A stretch of 64,000 nucleotides of DNA from Photobacterium gaetbulicola Gung47 (GCA_000940995.1 CP005974.1:1302001-1366000), one strand, 5' to 3'; numbered from the stretch's first letter, positions 52,477-61,932 are shown. Notes: generated from the letters alone by a model not told the origin. Translations and numbers: made by a program.

Positions 52477-53546
52477 TACAACACTCCCTTGCTGCTCGGT
52501 AGCTCATTACCTTCAACGCGGATAGCCTGGCGCAGGGTGCGGCCAAAGGCCTTGAATAGGCTTTCGACAATGTGGTGGTCATTGTCTCCCTTTGATGACA
52601 AGTGCAGGGTACACGCCAGCGTATCGGTCAGCGATCGGAAGAAGTGCGAGACCATTTCTGTCGACAAATCACCCACTTGCTCGCGGCTGAAGGTCGCATC
52701 GAACTTCAGGTACGGACGGCCGGACAGATCCAAGGCACATTGTGCTAAGCATTCGTCCATTGGCAGGCTGAAGCCAAAGCGGCCAATACCCCGCTTGTCG
52801 CCTAGCGCTGTCTTCAACGCTTCGCCTAGAGCCAGCGCGGCATCTTCTACGCTGTGGTGATCGTCGATGTGCAGGTCACCGTCGACGGTCAGCTCCATCC
52901 GAAAGCCGCCGTGGGTCGCGATTTGATCCAGCATGTGGTCGAAAAAGCCGAGGCCGGAACTGATGCGGTTACCGCCGGTTTCGTCGAGGTTCACCTTGAC
53001 CCGGATATCGGTCTCCTTGGTGGTACGCACTACCTCGGCGATCCGCGGGCGGGTGGTGAGATCTTTAACGATCTGTTGCCAGCCCATGGTCTGAGGGTTG
53101 TACTGGATACCACGGATCGCCATGTTTTCTGCCAGTTGCAGGTCGGTTTGGCGATCGCCAATCACCGCCGAGGTTTCAAAGTCGACCTTGCCTTGCTGGA
53201 GGTAGCCTTTGACCAAGCCCAGTTTGGGCTTCCGGCAGCTGCAGTTGTCTTCATCGAAGTGCGGGCAGATCAGGACATCATCGAATTTCACCCCTTGGGA
53301 TTCGAAGATCTCCATCATCATATTGTGCGGCGCATCGAAATCCTCCTGCGGGTAGCTGCTGGTGCCCAGGCCGTCTTGGTTGGTGACCATCACCAGTTTG
53401 TAGCCGGCATCCTGCAGCTTCAGCAAGGCTGGGATCACAAAGGGCTCCAGCTTGAGCTTGTCGAGGCGGTCGACCTGAAAGTCAACGGGTGGTTCGACAA
53501 TCAGGGTGCCGTCACGGTCGATAAATAAGATTTTTTCCTTGCTCAC
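52476..53546 (-). CDS. hisB: Histidinol-phosphatase / imidazoleglycerol-phosphate dehydratase
   Basis: 356 aa bifunctional protein. The N-terminal HAD phosphatase has FIDRDGTLIVEPP with nucleophile Asp and a zinc loop CPHFDEDNCSCRKP. The C-terminal IGPD has DHMLDQIATHGGF, HHSVEDAALALGEAL and DNDHHIVESLFKAFGR metal-ligand His clusters. The fused form is characteristic of enteric-type operons. Confidence 0.97.
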   Translation of the reverse strand: MSKEKILFIDRDGTLIVEPPVDFQVDRLDKLKLEPFVIPALLKLQDAGYKLVMVTNQDGLGTSSYPQEDFDAPHNMMMEIFESQGVKFDDVLICPHFDEDNCSCRKPKLGLVKGYLQQGKVDFETSAVIGDRQTDLQLAENMAIRGIQYNPQTMGWQQIVKDLTTRPRIAEVVRTTKETDIRVKVNLDETGGNRISSGLGFFDHMLDQIATHGGFRMELTVDGDLHIDDHHSVEDAALALGEALKTALGDKRGIGRFGFSLPMDECLAQCALDLSGRPYLKFDATFSREQVGDLSTEMVSHFFRSLTDTLACTLHLSSKGDNDHHIVESLFKAFGRTLRQAIRVEGNELPSSKGVL

Positions 53547-53562
53547 AGTGTTGTCCTTTCTG

Positions 53563-54615
53563 TTAATTTTGTCCTAGCTGCTCTCGGATGAAGGCCAGAG
53601 TTTTTTCGCATTCGTCGCGGCTGCCGATACTGATCCGGATACAGTTCTCTATCGGTGAGCGGCGCAGGATAATGCCGTGGTCCCATAAGGCATTAAACAG
53701 GGCATCCGCATCGGGGAATTTCACCAGTAGGTAGTTACCATAACCCTCATATACCGTAACGCCGTCCAGCATCCCTAGCCCTGCCTGGAGGTAAGCCCGG
53801 TTGGCACTGATATCCAGCACCTGAAACTTGGTTTTGGCGCGACCTGCCGGTGAAAGTGCCTGTACTGCGATGTCGGTCACCGGCACAGGTACCGGGTAGG
53901 GGGCAATGACTTTCAGCAGCAGCTCAATCACCTCGGCATTGGCAAGGGTAAAGCCGCAACGCAAGCCGGCAAGGGCAAAGGCCTTTGACAAAGTGCGCAG
54001 TACCACCAGGTTCGGGTACTGATCCAGCATATTGGCTGTGGTGGCTTCCGGGCAGAAATCAATGTAGGCCTCGTCAACCACAACCAATGCTTGGCCCTGG
54101 GTCATATCCAACAGGGATTCGATATCCTGGCGGTTCAGCAGGTTGCCGGTCGGGTTGTTCGGGCTGCAGACAAAGACCAGTTTTACACCGCCGAGGTTGG
54201 CGTGGATGGCGTCGAGATCCAGTTGCCACTCTTCGGTCAGAGGGACGGCCTTGGTGGCAACATCGAAAGTTTCCGCACTGATGGCATACATGCCGTAAGT
54301 GGGCGGGCAATACAGGATGCTGTCTTGGTTCGGCTCGCAAAAGGCACGGATCAGCAACTCGATCCCCTCATCGGCACCGCGTGAGGTCAGTACCTGCTCA
54401 GGGCGTACCGAGGCATAATCGGCGTAGGCGTCAATTAGCTCTGTTGGCTGACAAGTGCTGTAGCGGTTGAGGCGATCGCACTTGATGTTGTACTCGTTGG
54501 CAAACGGCGACTCATTGGCATTGAGCCAGATATCACCGCTGCCGCCTAAGCGTCGTGCTGACTGGTAAGGGGTCAGCTCGCGGACAGTTTTGCGTGCCAG
54601 TTGGTCAATTTTCAT
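53563..54615 (-). CDS. hisC: Histidinol-phosphate aminotransferase
   Basis: 350 aa fold-type I PLP enzyme. LNANESPF at the N-terminus, CSPNNPTGN, VVDEAYIDF with the PLP Asp, and LSKAFALAGLRCG with the Schiff-base Lys. ATG 54615 is chosen (AAAAGGGGT upstream and family start MKIDQLAR); the frame opens further to 54660 but overlaps hisD. Confidence 0.96.
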   Translation of the reverse strand: MKIDQLARKTVRELTPYQSARRLGGSGDIWLNANESPFANEYNIKCDRLNRYSTCQPTELIDAYADYASVRPEQVLTSRGADEGIELLIRAFCEPNQDSILYCPPTYGMYAISAETFDVATKAVPLTEEWQLDLDAIHANLGGVKLVFVCSPNNPTGNLLNRQDIESLLDMTQGQALVVVDEAYIDFCPEATTANMLDQYPNLVVLRTLSKAFALAGLRCGFTLANAEVIELLLKVIAPYPVPVPVTDIAVQALSPAGRAKTKFQVLDISANRAYLQAGLGMLDGVTVYEGYGNYLLVKFPDADALFNALWDHGIILRRSPIENCIRISIGSRDECEKTLAFIREQLGQN

Positions 54616-54616
54616 C

Positions 54617-55930
54617 TTATACCCCTTTTGATACATCTTGAGCCGCGGCCAGTTTTTCAACTCGGATAGTCACCGCACGTTTGTGGGCTTCGAGACCTTC
54701 CGCCTCGGCGATGGCAACAACAGTCGGTGCCAATTCTTGCAGGCCATCAGCACTTAATTCCTGCACTGTCATACGTTTGCTAAAGTCAGCCAGCCCTAGG
54801 CTGGAATAGGTACGGGTATAACCGTAGGTCGGCAGAACGTGGTTGGTGCCGGAGGCGTAGTCGCCGACCGACTCCGGTGACCAGTTGCCAAGGAAAATCG
54901 AACCGGCATTGTCCAGCTGAGAGACCAGATCACGCGGGTTGCGGGTCTGGACAATCAAGTGCTCAGGACCGTAGTGGTTGGAAATCGACACGCACTGGGT
55001 CAGGGTTTCCGCCACAATCAAGATGCTTGAGCCCAGTGCCTGGCGGGCAATGTCAGCACGTGGCAGAGCTTTGAGTTGTTGTTGGATGGCATCGGCGGTG
55101 CGATCGGCAATGCTAGGATCCGGTGTCACCAGCACTACCTGCGAATCTGGGCCGTGCTCGGCCTGGCTGAGTAAGTCCGCAGCAATGAAATCAGGGTCGG
55201 CGCTGCTGTCGGCAATCACCAAAACCTCTGAAGGGCCGGCTGGCATATCAATTGCCGCACCGCGGAAATCATTGCTGACCTGGCGTTTGGCTTCGGTGAC
55301 AAAGGCATTGCCCGGACCGAAAATCTTGTCGACCTTGGCCACGGTCTCGGTACCGTAGGCCATGGCGGCGACCGCCTGAGACCCGCCGACGTTGTAGATT
55401 TCGCTGATACCACATAGCTGGGCGACATACAGGATCTCGTCAGCGATCGGTGGCGGCGAGCACAGCACCACTTGGCGGCAGCCGGCAATTTGGGCGGGTA
55501 CGCCCAGCATCAAGACCGTTGATGGCAGCGGTGCGCTACCGCCAGGGATATACAGACCCACAGAGTTGATCGGGCGGGTTACCTGCTCACACACCACGCC
55601 AGGCTGGGTTTCGACACGCAGTGTCGGCTGTTTTTGTGCTTGATGGAAGGTCGCAATATTTTGGTATGCCTGTTGCAGCGCCTGCTTCATCTCATCGCTC
55701 AATCTTTCCGAAGCCGCAGTGACTTCTTCTTGACCGACCTTGATGCTATCTGGCTTGATGCCATCGAATTTCTCGGTTAGCTCAAGCAGGGCTTGGTCAC
55801 CACGTTCACAGACGTCAGCAATGACGTCTTCGACAATCGCAGTAATATTGGCACCCTCGGTGATCGCCGGGCGCTCTAGCAGGCTTTCTTGTTGGCTTTT
55901 GCTCAGGGATTGCCACACAACTGTTTTCAT
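54617..55930 (-). CDS. hisD: Histidinol dehydrogenase
   Basis: 437 aa zinc enzyme doing the last two oxidations to histidine. Blocks: GLYIPGGSAPLPSTVLMLG, KIFGPGNAFVTEAKRQV, IDMPAGPSEVLVIAD, ADLLSQAEHGPDSQ and SNHYGPEHLIVQT with ligand/catalytic Gln and His residues. One nucleotide separates its stop from the hisC ATG, and 3 nt separate it from hisG. Confidence 0.97.
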   Translation of the reverse strand: MKTVVWQSLSKSQQESLLERPAITEGANITAIVEDVIADVCERGDQALLELTEKFDGIKPDSIKVGQEEVTAASERLSDEMKQALQQAYQNIATFHQAQKQPTLRVETQPGVVCEQVTRPINSVGLYIPGGSAPLPSTVLMLGVPAQIAGCRQVVLCSPPPIADEILYVAQLCGISEIYNVGGSQAVAAMAYGTETVAKVDKIFGPGNAFVTEAKRQVSNDFRGAAIDMPAGPSEVLVIADSSADPDFIAADLLSQAEHGPDSQVVLVTPDPSIADRTADAIQQQLKALPRADIARQALGSSILIVAETLTQCVSISNHYGPEHLIVQTRNPRDLVSQLDNAGSIFLGNWSPESVGDYASGTNHVLPTYGYTRTYSSLGLADFSKRMTVQELSADGLQELAPTVVAIAEAEGLEAHKRAVTIRVEKLAAAQDVSKGV

Positions 55931-55933
55931 TGC

Positions 55934-56830
55934 TTACTCCATCATTTTTTCGATAGGCAGGACAAGGATTGAGCTCGCGCCCAGTTCTTTAAGCTGTTCC
56001 ATGGTTTCCCAGAACAGGTTTTCAGAGCTGACAAGATGTACCGCAACGCGGCTCTTGTCCTGAGACAGCGGCAATACCGTTGGGTCTTCGGCACCTGGCA
56101 GTAGGGCTTTGATTTGGTCAAGGCGCTCAGCTGGTGCATGCAGCATGATGTACTTGGATTCCTTAGCCTGGATAACGCCCTGCATACGGGTGAGCAGGCG
56201 CTCAATCAATGCTTGCTTGTCGGCTGACAGCTCGCCGGTTTGCTGGATAAGTACCGCTTTTGAGCGCAGGATCACTTCGGCTTCTTTGAGGCCATTGGCT
56301 TCCAGTGTTGCACCCGTCGATACCAGATCACAGATGGCATCGGCCAGGCCGGCACGCGGGGCGACTTCCACAGAACCGTTGAGCATACAGGTGCTGAACT
56401 TCACGCCTTGCTGATCCATGTAGCGTTTCACTAACTGTGGGTAAGTCGTTGCAATACGCTTACCTTGCAGATCCTGCGGGCCGTTGTACTCGGCATCCTT
56501 GTCGATGGCAATGGACAGTCGGCAGCCACCAAAGTCCAGGCGGCGTAGTTTGATGTAGTTGGCAGGCTCGCCACGGGCTTCACGCTCAAGGCCTACTTCT
56601 TCTAGCTCGTTTTCACCAATGACACCGAGGTCAACCACACCGTCCATGATCAGACCCGGGATATCGTCATCGCGAACCAGCAATAGGTCGATTGGCATGT
56701 TTTCAGAGTGAACCACTAAACGCTCACCCATCATGTTGAACTTCACGCCGCAACGTTTGAGTAGCTCCTGGCACTCTTTACTCAGGCGTCCTTTTTTTTG
56801 AATGGCAATTCGTAGTCGTTGTGTCTGCAT
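55934..56830 (-). CDS. hisG: ATP phosphoribosyltransferase (long form)
   Basis: 298 aa, first committed step of histidine synthesis. IAIQKKGRLSKECQELL at the N-terminus; PRPP-binding region in DLVSTGATLEANGLKE; the C-terminal ACT-like regulatory domain (about 225-298) identifies the long, histidine-feedback-inhibited hexameric form that needs no HisZ. First structural gene after the attenuator. Confidence 0.97.
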   Translation of the reverse strand: MQTQRLRIAIQKKGRLSKECQELLKRCGVKFNMMGERLVVHSENMPIDLLLVRDDDIPGLIMDGVVDLGVIGENELEEVGLEREARGEPANYIKLRRLDFGGCRLSIAIDKDAEYNGPQDLQGKRIATTYPQLVKRYMDQQGVKFSTCMLNGSVEVAPRAGLADAICDLVSTGATLEANGLKEAEVILRSKAVLIQQTGELSADKQALIERLLTRMQGVIQAKESKYIMLHAPAERLDQIKALLPGAEDPTVLPLSQDKSRVAVHLVSSENLFWETMEQLKELGASSILVLPIEKMME

Positions 56831-56868
56831 TGTTTTAATCCCTGTACTCGATGTTGAGCCTGAAAACG

Positions 56869-56901
56869 AAAAAACCCTCGGAAGATGTCTCTTCCGAGGG
56901 T
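56869..56901 (-). terminator. his operon attenuator
   Basis: On the minus strand, GACCCTCGGAAGA GACA TCTTCCGAGGGTTTTTT, a strong terminator hairpin between the his leader peptide and hisG. Confidence 0.93.
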
Positions 56902-56977
56902 CTTGTAATCTGTGCTATCACGACCGCTGGAAGAGTATTATTGCGTCTTCCAGAGCGAGGCGTATCCTCCCGAAAGA

Positions 56978-57025
56978 CTAATCAGGATGATGATGGTGAT
57001 GTAGGTTTACCATTGGGATACGCAT
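56978..57025 (-). CDS. hisL: his operon leader peptide
   Basis: 15 codons, MRIPMVNLHHHHHPD, with five consecutive histidines and the PD ending known from other HisL peptides. Ribosome stalling at the His codons when charged tRNA-His is scarce would prevent the attenuator. The start could also be Met5. The terminator begins 77 bp downstream. Confidence 0.92.
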   Translation of the reverse strand: MRIPMVNLHHHHHPD

Positions 57026-57396
57026 AGTTATGTACTCTGTATAAATCATTATTAACGCTTGCTTGTGTTTCACACTAACGAAGCTGGATTTAATTTGCAA
57101 TAGCAATTTTACGGAAATTTTAATTTTTTATCGGGGTGGGGGTTTGTGGCGAATGGATCTCAATCAAATAGCGGCGTAGTGCGAAGATCTTAAACGATTT
57201 TATGCTTTATATTCGGAAGGTGAAAAGAGCGCCTTGCAACAAGAAGATATACGAGTTGTTAACGATTGATGGGCGGGATGAGTGGGTTGGTGTGCTGCGG
57301 TTTATTCGGTTTGGTGAATAACCTTTCTTGGCGTCCACTCCCCTATCGAAATAGGGGAGCTGAGCGAGGCGGAATATCCAGGTAGCCCTACCGTCA
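57026..57396. other. Intergenic region upstream of his leader / downstream of ychJ
   Basis: 371 bp. The his promoter must lie near 57040-57100, but no clear -35/-10 pair could be fixed. A perfect hairpin CTCCCCTAT CGAA ATAGGGGAG lies at 57338-57359, 37 bp past the ychJ stop, without a T-run; it may protect or end that transcript. No gene seen. Confidence 0.4.
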
Positions 57397-57915
57397 TTAG
57401 CCACAGCACTTTTTGTATTTTTTGCCACTGCCGCACGGGCAAGGATCGTTGCGGCCGATCTTGTCGCTGGCTGCCGGTGCGGGTTTGCTCTCATCGGGCG
57501 CAGGGGGCTCTGGATATTCACCATCGATATAAAACCACTGTGGCAGGCCATTGATGGTTTCCTTGAGGAAGCGAGATCGTTCGTGCAGGCAGTATTGATC
57601 GTTGCCGTCTCGGTAGAATGCCTTGAACTCGACAAAACCCTCGTTCTCCGTCGCTATTTCGCTGCTGATCACTTCCAGGCCCAGCCACTGGCTGTGTACC
57701 GATTTGGCAATCGCTTCACGGTGTTGCTCTGCTTCACAGCAGGGGTGGTAGGTCGCTACAACATAATCGACCAGGCCAAGGACATGGGCACTGTAACGGG
57801 AGCGCATTAGCTGTTCTGGGTGGATGGCTAAGCTTGGGTTACGGTGGATTGGTTGGCAGCATTCAGTCAGTGGGCGCTGACTGCCGCATGGACACGGCTG
57901 AGTGTGTTGGGTCAT
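57397..57915 (-). CDS. ychJ: YchJ-family SEC-C protein
   Basis: 172 aa. Two zinc-binding SEC-C-like motifs: an N-terminal PCPCGSQRPLTECC and a C-terminal RNDPCPCGSGKKYKKCCG. Between them is the NTF2-like YchJ middle domain (HPEQLMRSRYSAHVLGLVDY, QWLGLEVISSE, VEFKAFY). Function unknown. It overlaps the EAL-HDOD gene by 4 bp, so the two are co-expressed. Confidence 0.92.
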   Translation of the reverse strand: MTQHTQPCPCGSQRPLTECCQPIHRNPSLAIHPEQLMRSRYSAHVLGLVDYVVATYHPCCEAEQHREAIAKSVHSQWLGLEVISSEIATENEGFVEFKAFYRDGNDQYCLHERSRFLKETINGLPQWFYIDGEYPEPPAPDESKPAPAASDKIGRNDPCPCGSGKKYKKCCG

Positions 57916-59144
57916 GGTTTGCTCGGTAAGGTTTGCTCAAAAACAGTGACCCATTTTAAAGATTCGAGGTAGGTCTGTGCAACGACTGATTCATTGATGT
58001 TGAGAGCCTGACAGAGTCGATTGATCGTTTTCCAGTCTGCTTGATCATAGGCAATGGCTAGGCGCAGTATTCCGCCTAGGTGGCCCTGGCGGTTGATAAG
58101 GGCATGCTGCACGGGAGTGTCGAGCGGCAATTGATCGATCAGTGCTTCTATGGGTTGATCAAGGATGCAGTCAAGTAGCGAGAATAAGCCGGTGAGGAAG
58201 GCTTGGTTACTGTCAATATTGACCTTTAGCTGCTGGCTAAGCTGCTCGCTGAAACGAGCGCGCTGTAGCGATAGGAAATAAAGTGACTCGGGCTTGTTTT
58301 CAACTGCATGGGAGGTAGCGACAAAGGTAACAAAGCGGCGTAGTTTCTCTTCACCCAAATACACCAAAGCCTGTTTGAATGAGGAGATCGGTTTGGCACG
58401 GGTGTAGGTCATGTTGTTGACATGGTGAAGTAATTTGTAAGATAGCGTCACATCGGTAGCGATGATCTTTTCAACCTTGCTAAAGTTGACTTCCGGGCGG
58501 CTGATTTCTCGGTATAGCCTCAGGGTTGTCAGGGCCGAGGGCTTGAGAGCCTTCTTGCGAACGATCTCCGGGCGGCTGAAGAAATAGCCCTGAAAGAGAT
58601 CAAAGCCGGCGTCACTGGCTGCCATGAACTCATCATTAGTCTCGACCTTTTCGGCCAGGAAAGTAATACGGCTGCCTTTATCCCTGTGCCGTCGGATGAA
58701 AAAACCAGCTTTGGCTATTGGCATTACCCGGAGATCAAACTTGATGATGTGAACGAAGGGGATAAAACGGTTCCATTCCGGTGTGGGCGTAAAATCATCC
58801 AGTGCCAGTGTATAGCCGGCATGATGAAGCTCTTTTACCGCCTCGAGCAGCTCATCGTTGGGCTGGCAGGTTTCCAGTATTTCTATGATGAAGCTTTTCT
58901 TAGGGAAAAGCAGAGGAATACGGTTGATCAGGCTGCTGTGGGGAAAGTTGATGAAGGCTTTTTTGCCCGAGGTTACCTCATTATTGCCAGAGCTTAAAAA
59001 GTTATCAGTCAACAGGCGGTGAGTCGCTTGCTCATCGCCAATTTCTGGGAAACTGTTTTTCGGGCCGTCTCGGAACAACAGCTCATAACCGATAGTGTCT
59101 TTTTCCCTGTTTAATACCGGCTGTCTGGCAAGATATGAATTCAT
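57912..59144 (-). CDS. EAL-HDOD signalling protein (degenerate EAL)
   Basis: 410 aa. N-terminal EAL-like domain (about 1-200): the signature is YELLFRDG instead of EAL, and the DDFG motif is altered (ALDDFTPTPE), so c-di-GMP hydrolysis is unlikely. The C-terminal HDOD domain (about 200-400) contains VTLSYKLLHHVNNMTY and SFKQALVYLGEEKLRRFV. Proteins of this build (YuxH type) act as regulatory adaptors in relatives. Start ATG 59144; the TSUP permease gene is divergent 210 bp away. Confidence 0.88.
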   Translation of the reverse strand: MNSYLARQPVLNREKDTIGYELLFRDGPKNSFPEIGDEQATHRLLTDNFLSSGNNEVTSGKKAFINFPHSSLINRIPLLFPKKSFIIEILETCQPNDELLEAVKELHHAGYTLALDDFTPTPEWNRFIPFVHIIKFDLRVMPIAKAGFFIRRHRDKGSRITFLAEKVETNDEFMAASDAGFDLFQGYFFSRPEIVRKKALKPSALTTLRLYREISRPEVNFSKVEKIIATDVTLSYKLLHHVNNMTYTRAKPISSFKQALVYLGEEKLRRFVTFVATSHAVENKPESLYFLSLQRARFSEQLSQQLKVNIDSNQAFLTGLFSLLDCILDQPIEALIDQLPLDTPVQHALINRQGHLGGILRLAIAYDQADWKTINRLCQALNINESVVAQTYLESLKWVTVFEQTLPSKP

Positions 59145-59354
59145 GTAAGCAAATATTTGTTATTACCTAGTTACACCATTATGAGTGCTGTTACCTCATT
59201 TGGCCTATGTATGGCTTTTCGTGCAAATTATGACAAAAACCGGCCTATTAGGACAGTCTTACATTTTTTTGGGAAATTGCCATGATGTTACGCATGGAAT
59301 TATTCGTGTTCATGATAGATAATCCGCGGCTTTCCAAAAAAATTTGTGTAACTC

Positions 59355-60257
59355 ATGACAGTATTTGCAGTCATACAAGCGGGATTGCTTGTAGGTGGAC
59401 TGGTTTTTATCGCTATGTTGCTCCTTTCATGGCGAAAAAATCGAGAGCAGGAAGCACAAACTAAAATTTTACCGATTGGCCTGATTGGCGGTTTCGCTAA
59501 CTTCTGTGACACCTTGGGTGTGGGCAGCTTTGCCATTAAAACGGCCGGTTATAAACAATTCAAGCTGATTGACGATCAGCTGTTGCCGGGTACGCTCAAT
59601 TGCCAGGCGGTACTGGCGACCGTGGTTCAGTCCCTGATTTTCCTGACTGCTGTGGACGTCGATCCGACGACAATGGTTTCTATGGTGTTGGCAGCCTGCC
59701 TAGGGGCAACTTTTGGTGCGCGTTTAGTTTCCAGTTGGGATCGTCAGTTGATCCGCTTGGTAATGAGTGGGGCTCTGCTGGTGGTTGCCAGCCTGATGCT
59801 GGCCGGACAGCTCAAGCTGTTCCCGCTCGGTGGCTTAGAGCTTGGTCTGACGGGCTGGAAACTGGCGGTGGCGATTGCCGGTAATTTCCTGTTTGGTGCC
59901 TTGATGACTGTCGGTATCGGCCTTTACGCCCCCTGCATGACCATGGTCTACCTGTTGGGCATGCATCCGCTGGCGGCATTTCCTATTATGATGTGTTCTT
60001 GTGCCTTCTTGAGCTTCTTCTCGGCGGGTGGTTTCATTCGGATGAACCGCATCAACAGTCGTGCGGCGTTGGTGGTGGCGATTACAGGCCCAATTGGCGT
60101 GGTGATTGCGGCGTATCTCGTAAAGTCGCTTGATTTGCACTTGCTGGCATGGCTGGTGATTGGCGTGGTGCTCTATACCGCTATCACCATGTATCGCTCG
60201 TGGGCAAAAGAGCGCGTACTTGCTGGCAAAGAGGCGCTGGCAGGTTCGACCGAGTAG
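59355..60257 (+). CDS. TauE/SafE (TSUP) family permease
   Basis: 300 aa with about eight hydrophobic helices. IGGFANFCDTLGVGSFAIKTA, a family signature near the N-terminus; GTLNCQAVLATVVQSLIFL and GATFGARLVSSW follow; the second repeat has GNFLFGALMTVGIGLYAPCM. TSUP proteins export or import sulfite, sulfonates or other organosulfur anions; the substrate is not deducible. Monocistronic, own terminator. Confidence 0.87.
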   Translation: MTVFAVIQAGLLVGGLVFIAMLLLSWRKNREQEAQTKILPIGLIGGFANFCDTLGVGSFAIKTAGYKQFKLIDDQLLPGTLNCQAVLATVVQSLIFLTAVDVDPTTMVSMVLAACLGATFGARLVSSWDRQLIRLVMSGALLVVASLMLAGQLKLFPLGGLELGLTGWKLAVAIAGNFLFGALMTVGIGLYAPCMTMVYLLGMHPLAAFPIMMCSCAFLSFFSAGGFIRMNRINSRAALVVAITGPIGVVIAAYLVKSLDLHLLAWLVIGVVLYTAITMYRSWAKERVLAGKEALAGSTE

Positions 60258-60277
60258 GGGCTATCCCACTGGAATTG

Positions 60278-60306
60278 AAAAAGGTACGCATGGCGTACCT
60301 TTTTTA
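60278..60306. terminator. Terminator of the TSUP gene, between convergent genes
   Basis: AAAAGGTACGC ATG GCGTACCTTTTTT. Confidence 0.92.
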
Positions 60307-60357
60307 TTGGCACGGTGTTTGGCCGGGCCGCCTGTGTTTGGTTGTAGCTACAGGCAG

Positions 60358-61086
60358 CTAAGGCTGAAAATCGCGCGTTTCAAGCTGGCAGTCCTGCGGG
60401 GTACAAATCAATACCGAGCCATGCTTATACCAGTCGCCTAGCACAATGCGGCGTGCATCTTGCCCGTTGACGGACAGGGTATGGACGTCAGGCCGGTGCG
60501 TATGGCCGTGGATCATCTGGTTGACCCCAAGCTCTGCCATGACATGGACAACCTCACCGGGGGTGACGTCCATTATGGCCTGGCTTTTGGTCCGGTTGGT
60601 CTGGCTGCTGTCGCTTCGCATCTTCTCACCGATACGCTGGCGGTAGCGCAGCGGCAGGCGGAAAAAAAGCCATTGAATAAAGCGGTTATGTACCTTCTTG
60701 CGATAGCGCTGATAGCCTTCATCGAGCGTGCACAGAGTGTCACCGTGCAGGAGCAGGGTTGGAGTGCCATAGAGATCAACCACAGTGTGCTCGGGCAGCA
60801 GCTCGACCCCGGTTTCTTGGCTGAAGCGTTTGCCTATCAGGAAGTCCCGGTTGCCGTGGATAAAATAGCACGGCACGCCGTTGTCGGTGAGCTGGCGGAA
60901 GGCTGATTTTATTTGCTGGTGGAACGGGGAATCATCATCATCGCCAATCCACATTTCAAATAGATCGCCCAATACATAAAGGGCATCGATGCCACGGGCT
61001 TCGGTGGACATAAAGCGAAGGAAACAGGCGGTGATGTCAGGCCTGTCGGCACTCAAGTGCAGATCGGAAATAAAAAGTGTGGTCAT
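60358..61086 (-). CDS. lpxH: UDP-2,3-diacylglucosamine pyrophosphatase
   Basis: 242 aa metallophosphoesterase of lipid A synthesis: cleaves UDP-2,3-diacyl-GlcN to lipid X and UMP. FISDLHLSADRP, YVLGDLFEMWIGDDD, HGNRDFLIG, LLHGDTLCT and IHGHTHRP are the metal-binding and active-site motifs. Start ATG 61086 matches the family N-terminus MTTLFISDLH. 40 bp downstream of ppiB, probably cotranscribed. Confidence 0.97.
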   Translation of the reverse strand: MTTLFISDLHLSADRPDITACFLRFMSTEARGIDALYVLGDLFEMWIGDDDDSPFHQQIKSAFRQLTDNGVPCYFIHGNRDFLIGKRFSQETGVELLPEHTVVDLYGTPTLLLHGDTLCTLDEGYQRYRKKVHNRFIQWLFFRLPLRYRQRIGEKMRSDSSQTNRTKSQAIMDVTPGEVVHVMAELGVNQMIHGHTHRPDVHTLSVNGQDARRIVLGDWYKHGSVLICTPQDCQLETRDFQP

Positions 61087-61126
61087 AGAGGGGAAGAGTG
61101 GCACATTGGCCACCCTTTGTGAAGCA

Positions 61127-61624
61127 TTACTCTTCGATAGTCACGTTGTTGATAACAACTTCTTCTACCGGTACGTCCTGGTGCACGTAGCCCCAGTTGC
61201 CCGTTGCAACGCCTTTGATCTTGTTCACTACGTCCATGCCTTCAACCACTTCAGCAAATACGCAGTAGCCCCAGCCATCAGGTGTTTCTGATTTGAAGTC
61301 CAGGAATTTGTTGTCGTTAACGTTGATGAAGAACTGAGAGCTTGCAGAGTGCGGCTCCATAGTACGCGCCATAGCCAGTGTGCCGACTTTGTTGCTTAGG
61401 CCGTTGTTGGCTTCGTTCTTGATTGGTGCACGAGTTTCTTTTTCTTCCATGCCAGAAGCCATACCGCCGCCCTGGATCATGAAGCCATCGATAACGCGGT
61501 GGAACAGAGTGCCGTTATAGAAACCGTCACGACAGTACTGTAGAAAGTTTGCACAGGTCTCAGGTGCTTTTTCAGTGTTTAGTTGGATTTTGATGTCACC
61601 AAAAGTAGTGTGAAGCGTTACCAT
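61127..61624 (-). CDS. ppiB: Peptidyl-prolyl isomerase B (cyclophilin)
   Basis: 165 aa cytoplasmic cyclophilin lacking a signal peptide. FHRVIDGFMIQGGG holds the catalytic Arg; SASSQFFINVNDNKFLDF and WGYCVFAEVVEGMDVV follow the fold. Catalyses proline cis-trans isomerisation. AAGGAC precedes its ATG. Divergent from cysS. Confidence 0.97.
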   Translation of the reverse strand: MVTLHTTFGDIKIQLNTEKAPETCANFLQYCRDGFYNGTLFHRVIDGFMIQGGGMASGMEEKETRAPIKNEANNGLSNKVGTLAMARTMEPHSASSQFFINVNDNKFLDFKSETPDGWGYCVFAEVVEGMDVVNKIKGVATGNWGYVHQDVPVEEVVINNVTIEE

Positions 61625-61666
61625 GAGCTTGTCCTTTAAATAGGTGTATATTGCTTTAAACGTTGG

Positions 61667-61694
61667 ATTCTATCTTACCCGACATAGGCGTCAA
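61667..61694 (-). promoter_or_regulatory. Probable ppiB-lpxH promoter
   Basis: On the minus strand, -35 TTGACG (61694-61689), 16-bp spacer, -10 TAGAAT (61672-61667), about 40 bp ahead of the ppiB start. Confidence 0.6.
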
Positions 61695-61932
61695 TATTAA
61701 CTGTTGCCAATGGCAAACTCTGTGATAAATAGGCGAAATATTGACCTTTTGCTTAACTATAGAATATGCGTGAAGGCTTGGCACCTTGGACAGGCAAAGT
61801 GAAGGCGGCAGTATCCCTGACGATATTGTGGCAGAATCGTCCCGATGGCGTGATTTTCCTTGCTATGGGCGGCCAATAAAGGTGTAATTACCTTCTTGAA
61901 TTGCAACCCCACCAAATGAGTATCGAAGAGAC
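61695..61932. other. cysS leader region
   Basis: 238 bp upstream of cysS; with the ppiB promoter it makes up a 308-bp divergent gap. TTGACC (61741) and TATAGAAT (61759) look promoter-like but are spaced badly. A minus-strand open frame across 61757-61960 runs into the cysS start and is not considered a gene. Nothing else recognised. Confidence 0.3.

Noticed and set aside
57207..57635. 142-codon minus-strand frame
   Set aside because: It overlaps ychJ in a different frame; the SEC-C motifs and family similarity lie in the 57397-57915 frame.
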